From Macrotis lagotis (lineage: Eukaryota > Chordata > Mammalia > Peramelemorphia > Peramelidae): a DNA stretch of 64,000 nucleotides. The notes beneath the pieces are model-generated. The model worked only from the letters and a program-made list of their open reading frames with translations, had not been told where the DNA came from and ran no database searches. This document shows positions 1 through 10,092 of this stretch, one piece after another. Location: positions 130,795,742 through 130,859,741 of the forward strand of contig NC_133664.1 of assembly GCF_037893015.1 (NCBI RefSeq), written 5' to 3'. Position numbers and translations under genes: made by a program. How positions within the stretch are numbered: the stretch's first letter is position 1; the number at the start of each line of letters is the position of its first letter.

Positions 1-72
1 TCAATAGAACCTACCTCTCAGAGTTGTTGTGAAGATCGAATGAGATAATAATTTTAAAACACAGCATAGTCC
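1..72 (+). repeat. MIR/THER-type CORE-SINE, 3' part
   Basis: The run 'GTTGTTGTGAAGATCGAATG' followed by an AGATAATAATTTTAAAACAC-like stretch is the usual 3' section of a MIR-type CORE-SINE. The 5' part lies outside the window. Confidence 0.6.
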
Positions 73-76
73 CCTA

Positions 77-225
77 GTTGGAGAAGGAAATGCCAAACTA
101 TTCTGGTATTTTTCTTCAAGGACAAAAAACAAACAAATGTTTATTGTTGTTTGGATGTTGATTTGTGACCCCACAGGGATTTTCTTGGTAAAGGTATCTG
201 AGTGGTTTTCCATTTCCTTCTCCAC
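77..225. repeat. Two opposed MAR1-type SINE tails
   Basis: Positions 80-120 read GGAGAAGGAAATGCCAAACT on the plus strand, the RTE-type tail of a MAR1-like SINE. Positions 165-225 carry the same tail in the opposite orientation, ending TTTCCATTTCCTTCTCC. The two can pair as an imperfect hairpin with a loop of about 50 bases. Confidence 0.55.
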
Positions 226-295
226 ATATTAATGTTAGTTATTTATTGTTATTGGTTTTTTTAATTGTTGCAGTTGAGGAAACTGGGACAAATAG

Positions 296-540
296 AGGTA
301 ATGCAATGGTTAGAGCACTGGACCTAGAGTCAAAAGACTGAGTTCAAATCCAGCCTCAGATGCTACTTTTGGACCCTGGACAAGTTACTTAACTTCTATT
401 TGCCTCAATTTTCTCAATTGTAAAATGAAAATATTCAAGTATCTATAATGCATGGTTGTTGTGAGAATCAAATGATATAATGTTTGTAAAGTACTTGACA
501 TAGCATCTAGTGTTAAACTAGTGAATAAATGCTTGTTTCT
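296..540 (+). repeat. MIR/THER-type CORE-SINE, near full length
   Basis: The order is tRNA-like head (GAGTTCAAATCCAGCCTCAG includes the B-box), CORE with TCAATTTTCTCAATTGTAAA, then the L2-like tail GTTGTTGTGAGAATCAAATG and a final AATAAATGC. Diverged throughout, so old. Confidence 0.75.
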
Positions 541-1371
541 TTCTTTATAAGGACTATAAAATACTATAAATGGGTATCTTGATATACAGTTTTCAATTTC
601 AACCTATCTCATGGAGAGTGGAAGTTTGGAAATCATTCTTCTTTCTCATTCTAAAATTGGATTTCTCATTGACTTTTTTTTAACAGAACAAATTAAAACA
701 ATCATCTCAGCTAGACCTGTCCTAAAATGGAGACTTTATTCACCACAAGCTTCGAATGTGTTTTGTATACTCATTAAAAAAGAGAAAAACACTGGGCACC
801 ATCCATGCACTAACAATATAACCTAATCTTCCCTGGAGCTTTGAATAGTTTACTGTGAAGTTGTAGATTATGACACTTTTCTTTTCCTGGCAGATGGAAA
901 TTAACTTGCAATAATAAGTTTCTTATTTTTGCAAATAGAGCCACAAGTAATGGTGATGGAGCACTGTGAATTTTAACACAATGTGAGCTATTCAAAGGAA
1001 AGGTGCTATACAAACCTCATTAATACTCTAATTAACTAGAATGCACTGTAGCAAAAGCACATTTATTTAATGATGCAAACTGGAATGTCTAATAGCCAAG
1101 GAGATGAGCAAGAAGAGCCCCAAGGAAGTAATAAAATGTTTGATCTCTCTCTCTTCTCCTTTGTCCCTCTTTCATCTCCCCCTTGCCTCAATAAAGAAAT
1201 AGTTGCAACGCCAGTGGAAATACTAATGGTTCATCTAGGGGACAAAGTTTGACTTTTAAAATCATACTAAAAAAAAAATTTAAAGACTAAGCACTGCTTT
1301 GCTCTTTTTGATAAATGATTTTCAAATTTTCTATTTTGATGGAGGATCTGAATTGAAATCCCATCTAGGCA
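541..1371. other. Unassigned AT-rich sequence
   Basis: No repeat family or coding frame is recognised. A pyrimidine-rich patch (CT/TCC) lies at 1138-1190. The 900-1060 part is high-complexity, contains ACTCTAATTAACTAGAATGC, and may be single copy. Confidence 0.4.
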
Positions 1372-1373
1372 GT

Positions 1374-1406
<33 letters not shown>
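1372..1406. repeat. (TG)n microsatellite
   Basis: About 17 TG units with one TATG interruption near the start. Confidence 0.95.
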
Positions 1407-1564
1407 ACTTTTACAAAGTCACACCATTCTGGATCATTGTTTCCCCATCTGCAACATGAGAGCATTAAACAACATGACCTTTTGGTCCTTACTACTTTGT
1501 CTAGCCTAATATGATCTATAGTGCTTCTCAAAACATATTCCCCAGAAATCTATTTTAAGACTTA

Positions 1565-1804
1565 GTTGTTCAGTTGTGTTCAACTCTTCATGAGCTTACT
1601 TGAGGTTTTCTTGGCAAAGATGCAGGAGTGGTCTGTCATTTCCTCCTTCAGCTCAATTTACAGATGAGGAAACTGAGACAAACAGAGTTAAGTGACTTGG
1701 GGTCACACAGTAAATATCTCAGGACAGGTTTGAACTAAGGAAGAGGAGTCTTCATGAATCCAAGACCAGTGCTCTCTCTATTCACTGCACTACCTAGCTG
1801 CCCT
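1565..1804 (-). repeat. MAR1-type SINE, full length, antisense
   Basis: Read on the minus strand: head (GGCAGCTAGGTAGTGCAGTG), B-box region, CORE (GTTTCCTCATCTGTAAATTG), then the RTE-type tail that ends near TTGAACACAACTGAACAACT. All three parts are in the expected order. Confidence 0.8.
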
Positions 1805-2769
1805 AACCAAGACTTGTCTTCAGGTAATCTAAGCTCTGTATTCTAGTTTATCCCTTTTTGGCTTTGGGTCCCCAGTTCCTACTAAATCTTTGCACAGAGT
1901 AGTCACATGGTGAATGTTGGTGAACTTAATTTGGGGAGTGAAAATGTAAGATCCTAGGTTTTCACCAAATTGTATATGGGTTGATCTGTTTCCATTTGTT
2001 TGAAAATAGGAAACTTACTTCTCCAAATTTTTTGTTGTTTTCACTTAAAGTATTCCAGGGCCAAATGAAGGAATAAAAGGGATTCCCGGGGAAATGAATA
2101 CCATGCTGAATAGACCCTTGGCCTCCCAGAGGCCACTGAATAGAACCATGGAACAAAAGGTACCTATAAAAACCCTTTTCATTATCCACATAGAAGGGAT
2201 CTGGCGCCTTCTTAAGACAGTGTAGAAATGGAACCTTGGACCACAAATGTTCTTTACTTGTTAGAAACATCAAATATTCTCTTGGGATGAGCCAAGACCA
2301 GATGCCACAGCTCTATCAAAACAAGAATCCCCTGAAGTGTTACTCTGATAGCTTGCATGTGTAGTCATATGCGGTTCTGTTGCCAGAGCCATAAATTATT
2401 CAGGCAACAAAAAGGGAAAGGGAAAGACAGAAAGCAAATAAGCTTAAAGAAATGGAAAGCAAGTAACATGTGACTAACTGTGTTGTTGGGACTTTACCCA
2501 GCTTCTCTGGTTCCTTTAGCATCAGAGTATACCTGACCTTAGAACACTTAAAGGTAGAACTCTGGACATATAGATGTACAAACAGAACAAAACAAGGAAA
2601 AGGACAGAGAGCAAATAAAGCTTTCTAGTTTTAGAAATCAGATTTGATTCCACATGTTAAACAACTACTATAAGGAGAAAAAAACAAAAAAAAAGAGGAG
2701 GGGGTAGGGGCTTTATTTGCATTTAGATACATTTGCACATTAGAAAGAATGGAAAGGAGGGAGAGAGAT
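1805..2769. other. Unassigned sequence with a 103-codon antisense frame
   Basis: A minus-strand frame at 2273-1962 is open for 103 codons, but its product matches no family I know and has no helpful context. A TATAAAAA at 2164 follows a moderately GC-rich patch, which could mark an old LTR but is weak. Two similar A/G-rich tracts (2410-2445 and 2590-2630, each containing AGCAAATAA) form an approximate direct repeat. Confidence 0.3.
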
Positions 2770-2876
2770 GGAAGGAAGGAAGGAAGGAAGGAAAGAAGGA
2801 AGGAAGGAAGGAAGGAAGGAAGGAAGGAAGGAAGGAAGGAAGGAAGGAAGGAAGGAAGGAAGGAAGGAAGGGAGGG
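2770..2876. repeat. (GGAA)n microsatellite
   Basis: About 26 GGAA units with one AAAG variant, ending in GGGAGGGATGG. This is the longest pure tetranucleotide tract in the window and a pure purine strand. Confidence 0.95.
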
Positions 2877-2887
2877 ATGGAGAAATG

Positions 2888-3110
2888 TTATTTTAGCTCT
2901 TACTATGTGCTAAGCCTTTACAAATACTATCTCATTTGATCCTCACAAAAGCCTTGGGAAGTAGCTGCTATTACTCTATGGTTGGGAAAATTGAGAAAAA
3001 CTGAAGTTAAGTACCTTGCCCAGAGGCAGTTATCTAATAAGTGTTTGATACAGGATTTGAGCTAGATCTTCTTTCCTCTAGATCCAGAACTATCTCTACT
3101 ACATCACCAG
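2888..3110 (-). repeat. MIR/THER-type CORE-SINE, antisense
   Basis: The start (CTATGTGCTAAGCCTTTACA) through TCATTTGATCCTCACAAAAG, a CORE ending in CTTGCCCAGAGGCAG, and a head at 3060-3110 follow the MIR order on the minus strand. Confidence 0.7.
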
Positions 3111-3150
3111 CTATAATAATCCTGAAAACTTGTTGTTACTGTTATTTTTA

Positions 3151-3299
3151 TTTAGGTTTTTGCAATGCAAATGGGGTTAAAGTGGCTTGCCCAAGGCCAC
3201 ACAGCTAGGTTAATTATTAAGTGTCTGAGGTCATTTTTGAACTCAGGTACTCCTAACTTCAGGGCCCGTGCTCTATCCACTGTGCCACCTAGCCGCCCT
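3151..3299 (-). repeat. WSINE1-type SINE with 16-bp target duplication
   Basis: The antisense tail (TTTAGGTTTTTGCAATGCAA) runs through CORE-like ACACAGCTAGG to the head at CCACCTAGCCGCCCT. It is bounded by perfect copies of GTTACTGTTATTTTTA at 3135-3150 and 3300-3315, so the edges are exact and the insertion is fairly young. Confidence 0.92.
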
Positions 3300-3590
3300 G
3301 TTACTGTTATTTTTAAGCCTATTTCATTGGTGTAAGTTGCTCCCAGTGAGATAACTGGTTCTACTGATAGAAATTCTTTAGAACTCTGCCTCCAGGACTG
3401 TAGTCTTAGAGAGGTATCTGGAGCATTAAGGGTTTAAATGACATTTTCTGGGTCTCATACAGTTAAGAAGTCAGACTTAAACTCAGGTTTTCCCAACTCT
3501 TCTTAGAGGTTGCCTCTATATGTGTGTTTCTGTGAATATAACTACTGTGAATATTATTACTCTGTGAATATTCTGAAATATTAATCTGTG
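3300..3590. other. Unassigned spacer
   Basis: Mixed sequence with no recognised repeat. The short element CTGTGAATATTATTACT occurs twice within 3540-3605, a local tandem duplication. Confidence 0.35.
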
Positions 3591-3662
3591 AATATTATTA
3601 CTCCCATTTTACAGATAAGGAAACAGAGACTGAAAAGTTTAATGGTTTACCTAGGGTCATAT
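3590..3662 (-). repeat. MIR-type SINE fragment, antisense
   Basis: CCCATTTTACAGATAAGG and GGTTTACCTAGGGTCATA are the CORE part of a MIR. The match stops where the inverted duplication (3663 on) begins. Confidence 0.55.
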
Positions 3663-4024
3663 ATCTACATAAAGGGATATACAGTCTATCCTTCAATCCT
3701 CCTAACAGCAAAATAGCTTTGCTAGGAATCCTTTGTTGATACTTCCTTGACAATTCCCAGTGTTCACTGCGTAATCAGTAGTAGAGTTTTAAAAAATTAA
3801 TAAATACTATTAAGAGAATACAAGTGAGGTATTCCACTGCATTGGATAGATTATGATAATACATGGGGGTGACTAGGTTGTGCAGTGGATAAAGCACCGG
3901 CCCTGAAGTCAGGAGTACCTAGGTTCAAATCCATTCTCAAACACTTAATAATTACCTAACTGTGTGGTCTTGCCTTGGGTAAGCCACTTAACCCCATTTG
4001 CCTTGAAAATACCAAAAAAAAAAA
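3663..4024 (+). repeat. Left arm of an inverted segmental duplication
   Basis: This segment is the reverse complement of 9186-9552. It comprises about 200 bases of unique-looking sequence (3663-3860), roughly 97% identical by eye, followed by the same WSINE1-type SINE in the same place. Homology ends in the SINE's A-rich tail. Confidence 0.88.
3861..4024 (+). repeat. WSINE1-type SINE inside the duplicated segment
   Basis: Head GGGTGACTAGGTTGTGCAGT, B-box GGTTCAAATCC, tail ending in A-rich TGAAAATACCAAAA. It shares with its partner at 9188-9347 an unusual extra CCTTG before GGTAAGCC, so the two are copies of one insertion. Confidence 0.85.
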
Positions 4025-4138
4025 ATACACTAATATAAATGTTGAAGGTTGGATTTGAACTCATCCACCTAGCTGCCCAGGTACAGTTGTCTCAAAATAC
4101 ATACATACTGTTAACTATTGCCAGATAATTCAATTCAA

Positions 4139-4139
4139 C

Positions 4140-4172
<33 letters not shown>

Positions 4173-4204
4173 ATAATATTCAAATAATAAAATTCAATTC
4201 AATA

Positions 4205-4267
<63 letters not shown>
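4139..4267. repeat. (TA)n microsatellite, two blocks
   Basis: Two long TA blocks (4139-4177 and 4202-4267) are separated by a TTCAA-containing spacer. CAATTCAA occurs just before each block, suggesting the tract duplicated with its flank. Confidence 0.95.
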
Positions 4268-4272
<5 letters not shown>

Positions 4273-4547
4273 CTAAATTGGAAATAAAAAGTAAGTAGAG
4301 TCCAAGCTTTTCTTTACTCTCTCTTTGGTGGGGAGATAACAGTGATATAAATATCATATTCTGGGGTAGAATATCATCAGTACTTTAAAATGGGCTCCAA
4401 ATATATGGGAAATTGAATGAGTGATGGATTACTTCTGGTTTGGGAGGGGGTGGGACATCAGAAAAGATTTCTTGCAGAAGGTGGCATATGAATTAGACTC
4501 CAAAATAGCTAATATTTTTGACAGGGGCAGATAAAAGAAAAACTATT

Positions 4548-4712
4548 GGGGCAGCTAGGTGGCTTAGTGCATAAAGCACTGGCCTTGGAGTCAGGAGTAC
4601 CTGGGTTCAAATCTGGTCTCAGACACTTAATAATTACCTAGCTGTGTGGCCTTGGGCAAGCCACTTAACCCCATTTGCCTTGCAAAAACCTAAAAAAACA
4701 AACAACAAAAAG
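4548..4712 (+). repeat. WSINE1-type SINE with 12-bp target duplication
   Basis: Intact order: GGGGCAGCTAGGTGGCTTAG (A-box region), GGGTTCAAATC (B-box), ACACTTAATAATTACCTAGC, then GCAAAAACCTAAAAAAAC. Perfect AGAAAAACTATT duplications lie at 4536-4547 and 4713-4724. Confidence 0.93.
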
Positions 4713-4902
4713 AGAAAAACTATTACAAACAAAGAGAACAGCATAAAAAGAGCATGGGACATATTTTGGAAACAGCAAACAGTAGAGTTTGGCTAAGAAT
4801 TATTCAATTTGAAAACCATGATTAAAGTACCTGTGAACTGATTTGGGTATATTCTTGGGTCTATCCTGCTCTCTATCTACTGTATTACACTGCTTCTCTC
4901 TC

Positions 4903-5030
4903 TCTTTTTAGCAGTATTTTATTTTTTCAATTCCAAATAAAGACAATTGTTTAACATTCACTTTTTATGAAATTTTGGATTCTAAATTTTCTCTTTCACT
5001 CTCTCCTGTCTTCCCTCTGGGAAAGGAAGG
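4903..5030 (-). repeat. LINE-1 3' end fragment, antisense
   Basis: On the minus strand, GAATGTTAAACAATTGTC followed by AATTGAAAAAATAAAATACT is the terminal section of marsupial L1 3'UTRs, ending in the A-rich tail at 4903. Confidence 0.55.
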
Positions 5031-5589
5031 GTAACCACACCTTTCCACATAACTCTGCCAGGAACCCACCTAGCTTGGTTAGGGATCCCTATGATCTGGG
5101 GTGAGTGGTCCTTTCTCCTGCCACCCAGTCCCTTGCTGGGGCTGATCCATTCATTCATTGCCTAAGAACTTTCTCAATTTCCTATTATAATTTATCCTCC
5201 AACCTCAGGGCTGAATAACCCCATGGATTACTCCAACCCATTCCTTCAATCCCTCATTCTGGTTAAAGAATACAAAGAGTCCCAAATTTAGGAGTTTTTT
5301 TTTCCAGGTTAAGATCTCACCAACCCCAGTAAGGAGAACTGGAAGAATGCTGAAAAGCTCTTTCCCAACCATAGGTGTTTTTGCTATAGTAGCAGGCCCT
5401 TTCTGGGGGTTTTTAGATTTAAGCTCCTATTCATGGAATAGAATCATGGGAGGAATCTTAAGTATCTCTCTGAGCCTTGGGGAAGGGTGTTTCCTGAATT
5501 TCTCATCAGACTGATTAAGTATTTCCTGAACTATCTAGCTAAGAGCCCCAGGCCCCCACATCAGAAACCTGGCTCCTCTAGTTAGGAGT
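5031..5589. other. Unassigned, relatively GC-rich stretch
   Basis: High-complexity sequence, richer in CCC/GGG than its surroundings, with no frame or repeat that I recognise. It could be single-copy DNA or an old LTR. Confidence 0.3.
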
Positions 5590-5820
5590 GAATAATCATT
5601 TATTAAGGACTATAAATGATATTTTTCTTACAAATATTATATTATTTGAGCCTCACAGTAACCATAGGAAGTAGGGACTATTTTTCTCCCTATTTTACAG
5701 TTGAGGAAATTAAGGCATAGAGATTAAATGACTTGCATGAGGTCACACAGTGGTGTCTGAGGTCAGATTTGAACAGAGGTCTTCTTGACTCCAGGTTCAG
5801 TATTCTGTCCACTGTGCTCC
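5590..5820 (-). repeat. MIR/THER-type CORE-SINE, antisense
   Basis: TTTATTAAGGACTATAAATG, TTTGAGCCTCACAGTAACC, CCTATTTTACAGTTGAGG, GGTCACACAG and a head ending TCTGTCCACTGTGCT lie in reverse MIR order. Confidence 0.75.
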
Positions 5821-6324
5821 AAAGGTGCCTGTCAGGTCCATGACAATCTTAAGAATTAGCCTCTGTATTTCATCTCTAATAGCTGCTCCATCATCCCATC
5901 TTCTCTATCCTTTCTCTTCCCATATGGAGAGGCAGACACCCTTATGGGACAGATACACTGAGATTTTTATGCTTCAACCATAAGTCCTAGTGTTTCTTAT
6001 ACTAGGAAAACCAAGTTGTATGGGCTTGGAACACTTCTGCCTCTCAGATGACCATCCCCAGAAATCCATTCATGGTCAAATGGGGAAATGGAGGAGGGAG
6101 GTTTGTATCTATGTTGTTACTGGCATAATTATTGAATTGCCCGTCTCCCAACTCTATACCTCACCTTTCCAAAACAGGGACCTGGAGATGTGCTCTACTG
6201 ATTCAGAAGATTTTTGCTTTACAAAAGTCTGGCAACTTATCATTTTTGCTTCCTTTGTTTATGCATATATCTGTGTACAAAAGGAGGTATCAGTCCAACT
6301 CTTTCACAATCTATTCTTTCAGAT
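5821..6324. other. Unassigned sequence with a 112-codon chance frame
   Basis: The plus frame 5990-6328 is open for 112 codons, but the predicted chain is recognised as nothing and runs into a SINE at its 3' end. I treat it as non-coding. Confidence 0.35.
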
Positions 6325-6500
6325 TTAAAGCCAGAGAACCTGAGTATGACTAGTGTCAGACTCCTAACAACAGTGTGCCCCAGGCAAGTCACTTCCCCCT
6401 GTTTGCCTCAGTTTCCTTATCTGTAAAATGAGCTGGAGGGATGGCAAATCACTCCAGTGTATACAAAGAGTTGTATACAATTGAATAATAACAACAACAT
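6325..6500 (+). repeat. MAR1-type SINE, partial
   Basis: CORE TTTGCCTCAGTTTCCTTATC, the tail AAAATGAGCTGGAGGGATGG and GCAAATCACTCCAGTGTA follow the MAR1 order. It ends in an AACAACAACA tail. Confidence 0.7.
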
Positions 6501-6819
6501 CATGCCACCTGGCTCTATGTTCCCTTGTAAATCCCACAGTGAGCCAAATTAGGTATAGAGAAGCTCTTTCTTCCAAAAAACATGTCTCATATTTCTGAGA
6601 AACAGCCTTATGGATAGAGAACAGAGAGATCTAAGATTAAGTCTGTGTCAAATCACTTAATTGCTCAACATCCCAAAACTAAATTATAAATTTCAGAGAA
6701 ACTATGGATCTATTCACATGGACATTCCAGGTCTGACTGTTCAGATTCTCTACCTCCAAATTCCATATTCCTACCTCATATTATAGTAAATGGAAGGAGC
6801 ATGGTATTTGCACAATAAT

Positions 6820-7060
6820 ATAATGGTACAATGGAGGAAGTATAGAATTTGGAGTTAGGAAGACGTGAGTTCAAATTCAGATCAGACACTCACCAGTTGT
6901 TTGACCTTGGGCAAATCATTTAGTCTTTTTTTGTCTTGGGTTCCATATCTGTAAAATAGAGGCTAAAAAATAGTAATTATCTCACAAGGTTGTTGTATCA
7001 AAGGAGATAAAGAGAGCATTTTTCAAAACTTAAAAGTGTTCAATAAAGTGTTCTATTAAT
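6820..7060 (+). repeat. MIR/THER-type CORE-SINE
   Basis: Head with GAGTTCAAATTCAG, CORE GACCTTGGGCAAATCATTT, then the tail CTCACAAGGTTGTTGTATCA and a terminal short A/T-rich stretch. Confidence 0.7.
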
Positions 7061-7139
7061 AGAGCTAAAGAACTTCATCACAGTGCCTTACAGTGGATTC
7101 TGTGATCATCTAGGCAGATAGACTCATTGGGCATTACAT

Positions 7140-7428
7140 AAGCAGCTAGCTGATGTGGTAGACAAGGTGCTAGTCTTGGAGCTGGGAAGACTTGAGTCAA
7201 ATACTACTAGTGTCTGAGGCCGCATTTGAACTCAGGTCCTCCTGACTCCAGGGCCGGTGCTCTATCCACTGTGCCACCTAGCCACCCCAAGTCACTAACT
7301 TCTAATGGCTTCCTTTCCCCTATCTGCGAATGATAATTGTTCCTATCTCACAAGGTTGTGCTGAGTGTCAAATGAGATAGAGTGTAAACTACTTTGCAAA
7401 CTTTAAAATGTTATTTTGTTGTTGTTGA
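7140..7428 (+). repeat. MIR-type SINE split by an antisense SINE head
   Basis: A plus-strand head (7140-7212) and CORE/tail (7288-7428) belong to one SINE. Between them, 7213-7287 is an antisense SINE head (TTTGAACTCAGGTCCTCC through GTGCCACCTAGCCACC). Only the head of the guest is present. Confidence 0.65.
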
Positions 7429-7656
7429 TATTGTTCAAGTGTTTTTTCATGTCCCCATTTGAGGTTTTCTTGCCAAAGATATCTAAGTGGTTTGTCATTT
7501 CCTTCTTCAGCCTTTTTTACAACAAAAGGAAACAGGCAAACAGTGTGATTCACCCAGCGTCACATCACTATTAAGTTTCTGAGATTGCATTTGAACTTAA
7601 GAAAATGAATCTTCCTGATTCCAGACTCAGCACTCTATCTACAGTACCACCTAGCA
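7428..7656 (-). repeat. MAR1-type SINE, antisense
   Basis: Tail (TGAGGTTTTCTTGCCAAAGA), CORE with AAGGAAACAGGCAAACAG, B-box complement TTTGAACTTAAG, and head complement TACCACCTAGCA occur in reverse order. Confidence 0.75.
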
Positions 7657-8755
7657 AAAAATATTATTTAAGTCCTATCTACTATTAAGATTATCATCAT
7701 TATCTACATCTGAAGGGATTTCCCCCCTACCCCCCTCAAATTCCAGTTATATTCAGTTTTATTTATTGTATATACTAATGCTCTATGACTGGAGTGTCAA
7801 GGAGTTGAGTTTGCATCCTGCCTCACACACATCCAGGCTGGGTGACAAACTTTTCTTAAGATTTTACCCTACGAGGAGCACCATGCTTGAAGCTGGGGAG
7901 GATAACAGTTGAGAAAAGACACTATCAAGTTTGGGGTTTCTTTTGGGGGGTAGCAGGGTCTGATAGTATAATTTCATCAAGTAGGGAGCTTCCAGGTGAG
8001 AAAATTCTCTTCATCAATGCAGATGATCAACTTCTACAGAGAGTTTCCTGGAGACCAGAAGCAGCTAGAATTCTCCTGAGGTCCCATTTTGTCACATTGT
8101 AGAACTCACTTTGGATCTGAATGAACCCTTCCTGATGCTAGGGTTGTCTTTCTGTTCCCCAAATAACTCAGTCTCTTAGTTCCTTTCCTCACAGGGCTCT
8201 TGTAAGAAAAGTGCTTTGTAAATGAAATATTATTTTAAGGACCATTTCTCAATGACTCTAGTGCCAGCCACTTTTGGGGGGTTAAATTGACCCTTCTTCA
8301 TCAACACCCCAAATATAGACTGTAGAAACAAGACATCATCATTTTCCTAGCTTCTCATTTGAATTCAAAAGCAGTAAACGCAAACTAAATCCTCACTGAA
8401 TAATTTATCTTGAAAGCTTTAGTGCTTTGATGTATAAGCACAAAATAACTGGGATGTACAATGTGATGAATCTATTCCCAGGAGCTACTGTAGCATAGGA
8501 AATCTGAACATTCTTAATGCTTATTAACCCAGAAAAGATCTTCAAAAATCAAGCACAAAAAGATTCAAAGCAGGTTACAGATTTACTGAGGCAATACACC
8601 TAGTTACCTTGTCATTGTCAGCTACTACCTTCAGACCCCACCATTGAATTTGATTTTGAAAGTCAAGAAGAAAGTTCTTGTCTAAACACAGTCACTGTCA
8701 TATCAACCTAAGTATGGATAGAAGGTTTTTGAATAAACTGTTGTTTGCATTTTTA
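7657..8755. other. Mostly single-copy-looking DNA
   Basis: Traces of a degraded MIR may lie at 7780-7870 and 8140-8230. The 8320-8740 part is high-complexity, matches no repeat I know and has no long frame. It is a candidate conserved non-coding stretch (see findings). Confidence 0.35.
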
Positions 8756-8880
8756 ACCTTTATTGTTTTGTCTTTTTGGAGAGCAGGAAGGGTGGGAGAA
8801 AGATTTAGAACTCCAAATCTTTCCAAAACATGAATGTTGAAAACTGTCTTTACCTGTAATTAGAAAAAAAAATTAATACT
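8756..8880 (+). repeat. LINE-1 3' end fragment
   Basis: GAGCAGGAAGGGTGGGAGAA, then CATGAATGTTGAAAACTGTC and TTTACCTGTAATTAGAAAAA are the last 100 or so bases of a marsupial L1 3'UTR with its A-tail. Confidence 0.65.
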
Positions 8881-9185
8881 AAAATCATTATTATTTTACA
8901 AAATTATTTTATTATAATTTTAGAATTTTAGTATTACTTACTAAAAAAAAGTCTGTTGCTTAGTTGTTCAGTGTATATTGTTTCTCTCAATAATATGTAT
9001 GTTCCTGGGGGGGAAAGATAGTTTTGTTTGTATTTTTGCTTCATAACAAACAATAAATGTGTTCTGATTTATCACTTAATATTTTTGATCTCAATGGATT
9101 CAATATTCTATAAAGAGTTATTATCTCTGGATATATGCATCACTAATCATTCTTGTAATTCTCAGTCCATTCAGTTCTTATCCAT

Positions 9186-9552
9186 GTATTTTTTTTGGGG
9201 GGGGGGTTTTGCAAGGCAAATGGGGTTAAGTGGTTTGCCCAAGGCAAGGCCACACAGGTAATTATTAAGTGTTTGAGACTGGATTTGAACCCAGGTACTC
9301 CTGACTCCAGGGCTGTTGCTTTATCCACTGCTCAACCTAGCCACCCCCATGTATTATCATAATCTATCCAATCCAGTGGAATACCTCACTTGTATTCTCT
9401 TAATAGTATTTATAAATTTTTTAAAAACTCTACTACTGACTACACAGTGAACACTGGGAATTGTCAAGGAAGTATCAACAAAGGATTCCTAGCAAAGCTA
9501 TTTTGCTGTTAGGAGGATTGAAGGATGGACTGTATATCCCTTTATGTAGAGA
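9186..9552 (-). repeat. Right arm of an inverted segmental duplication
   Basis: Reverse complement of 3663-4024. This copy keeps what looks like a complete SINE insertion, with CATGTATT on both sides (9184-9191 and about 9348-9355). That suggests it is the original and the 3.7-kb copy is derived from it. Confidence 0.88.
9192..9347 (-). repeat. WSINE1-type SINE in the right arm
   Basis: Antisense copy beginning with a run of G after TTTT, then TTTTGCAAGGCAAATGGGG, B-box complement GGATTTGAACCC, and the head ending CCTAGCCACCC. Confidence 0.88.
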
Positions 9553-10012
9553 TAAGACTGAGATCAGGGGTCCTATGGACATGAGAGAGATTTTAAATAG
9601 GAAGCATATTAAACAGTAGAGTGCAGTAAACCTTCATCTAATGCTCACTCAAAGAAAGACTTGAATGTCTCATAAACATAAAAATTTATCCAAAGGAAAT
9701 TGGCCATCAAGATGACAATAACAAGAAATGGATTTGGTCATGACCTAGGACAAAGGAAATGCTGACAAAGGAAAGCATATCCCTAGAGGTGGCTTTTAAT
9801 GTTATATAGGTCTTTGCAAGGATGTGTAGATTTGAGGTGGGTTTGGAGTAGCTTGCACTGAAGGAAGAATAAAGTTGTACCTTAAAATGTACAAGTAACT
9901 TTCTGTCCTCATAGTCAAGAATACAGGAAAGAGGTAAAGGCAATCACTACTGCCATCCTCTCTCCCATTAGGAAAAGTAACTTACATAGGATCCTTTCAC
10001 TCTCCTTTGATC
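9553..10012. other. Unassigned sequence
   Basis: AT-rich, no recognised repeat, no coding frame of note (the antisense 78-codon frame at 9943-9707 is unlike any protein I know). Confidence 0.3.
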
Positions 10013-10052
10013 TTCTTATTCAGGTTGATTCATCTATAGCTATATCTATATC

Positions 10053-10092
<40 letters not shown>

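Noticed and set aside
1962-2273. 103-codon antisense open frame
   Set aside because: Unrecognised sequence, with no supporting exon structure.
4548-4712. tRNA gene
   Set aside because: A-box and B-box are present, but the sequence is the head of a SINE and does not fold as a complete tRNA; same for all other SINE heads.
5990-6328. 112-codon plus-strand open frame
   Set aside because: No recognised domain, no splice or codon context; its end enters a MAR1-type SINE.
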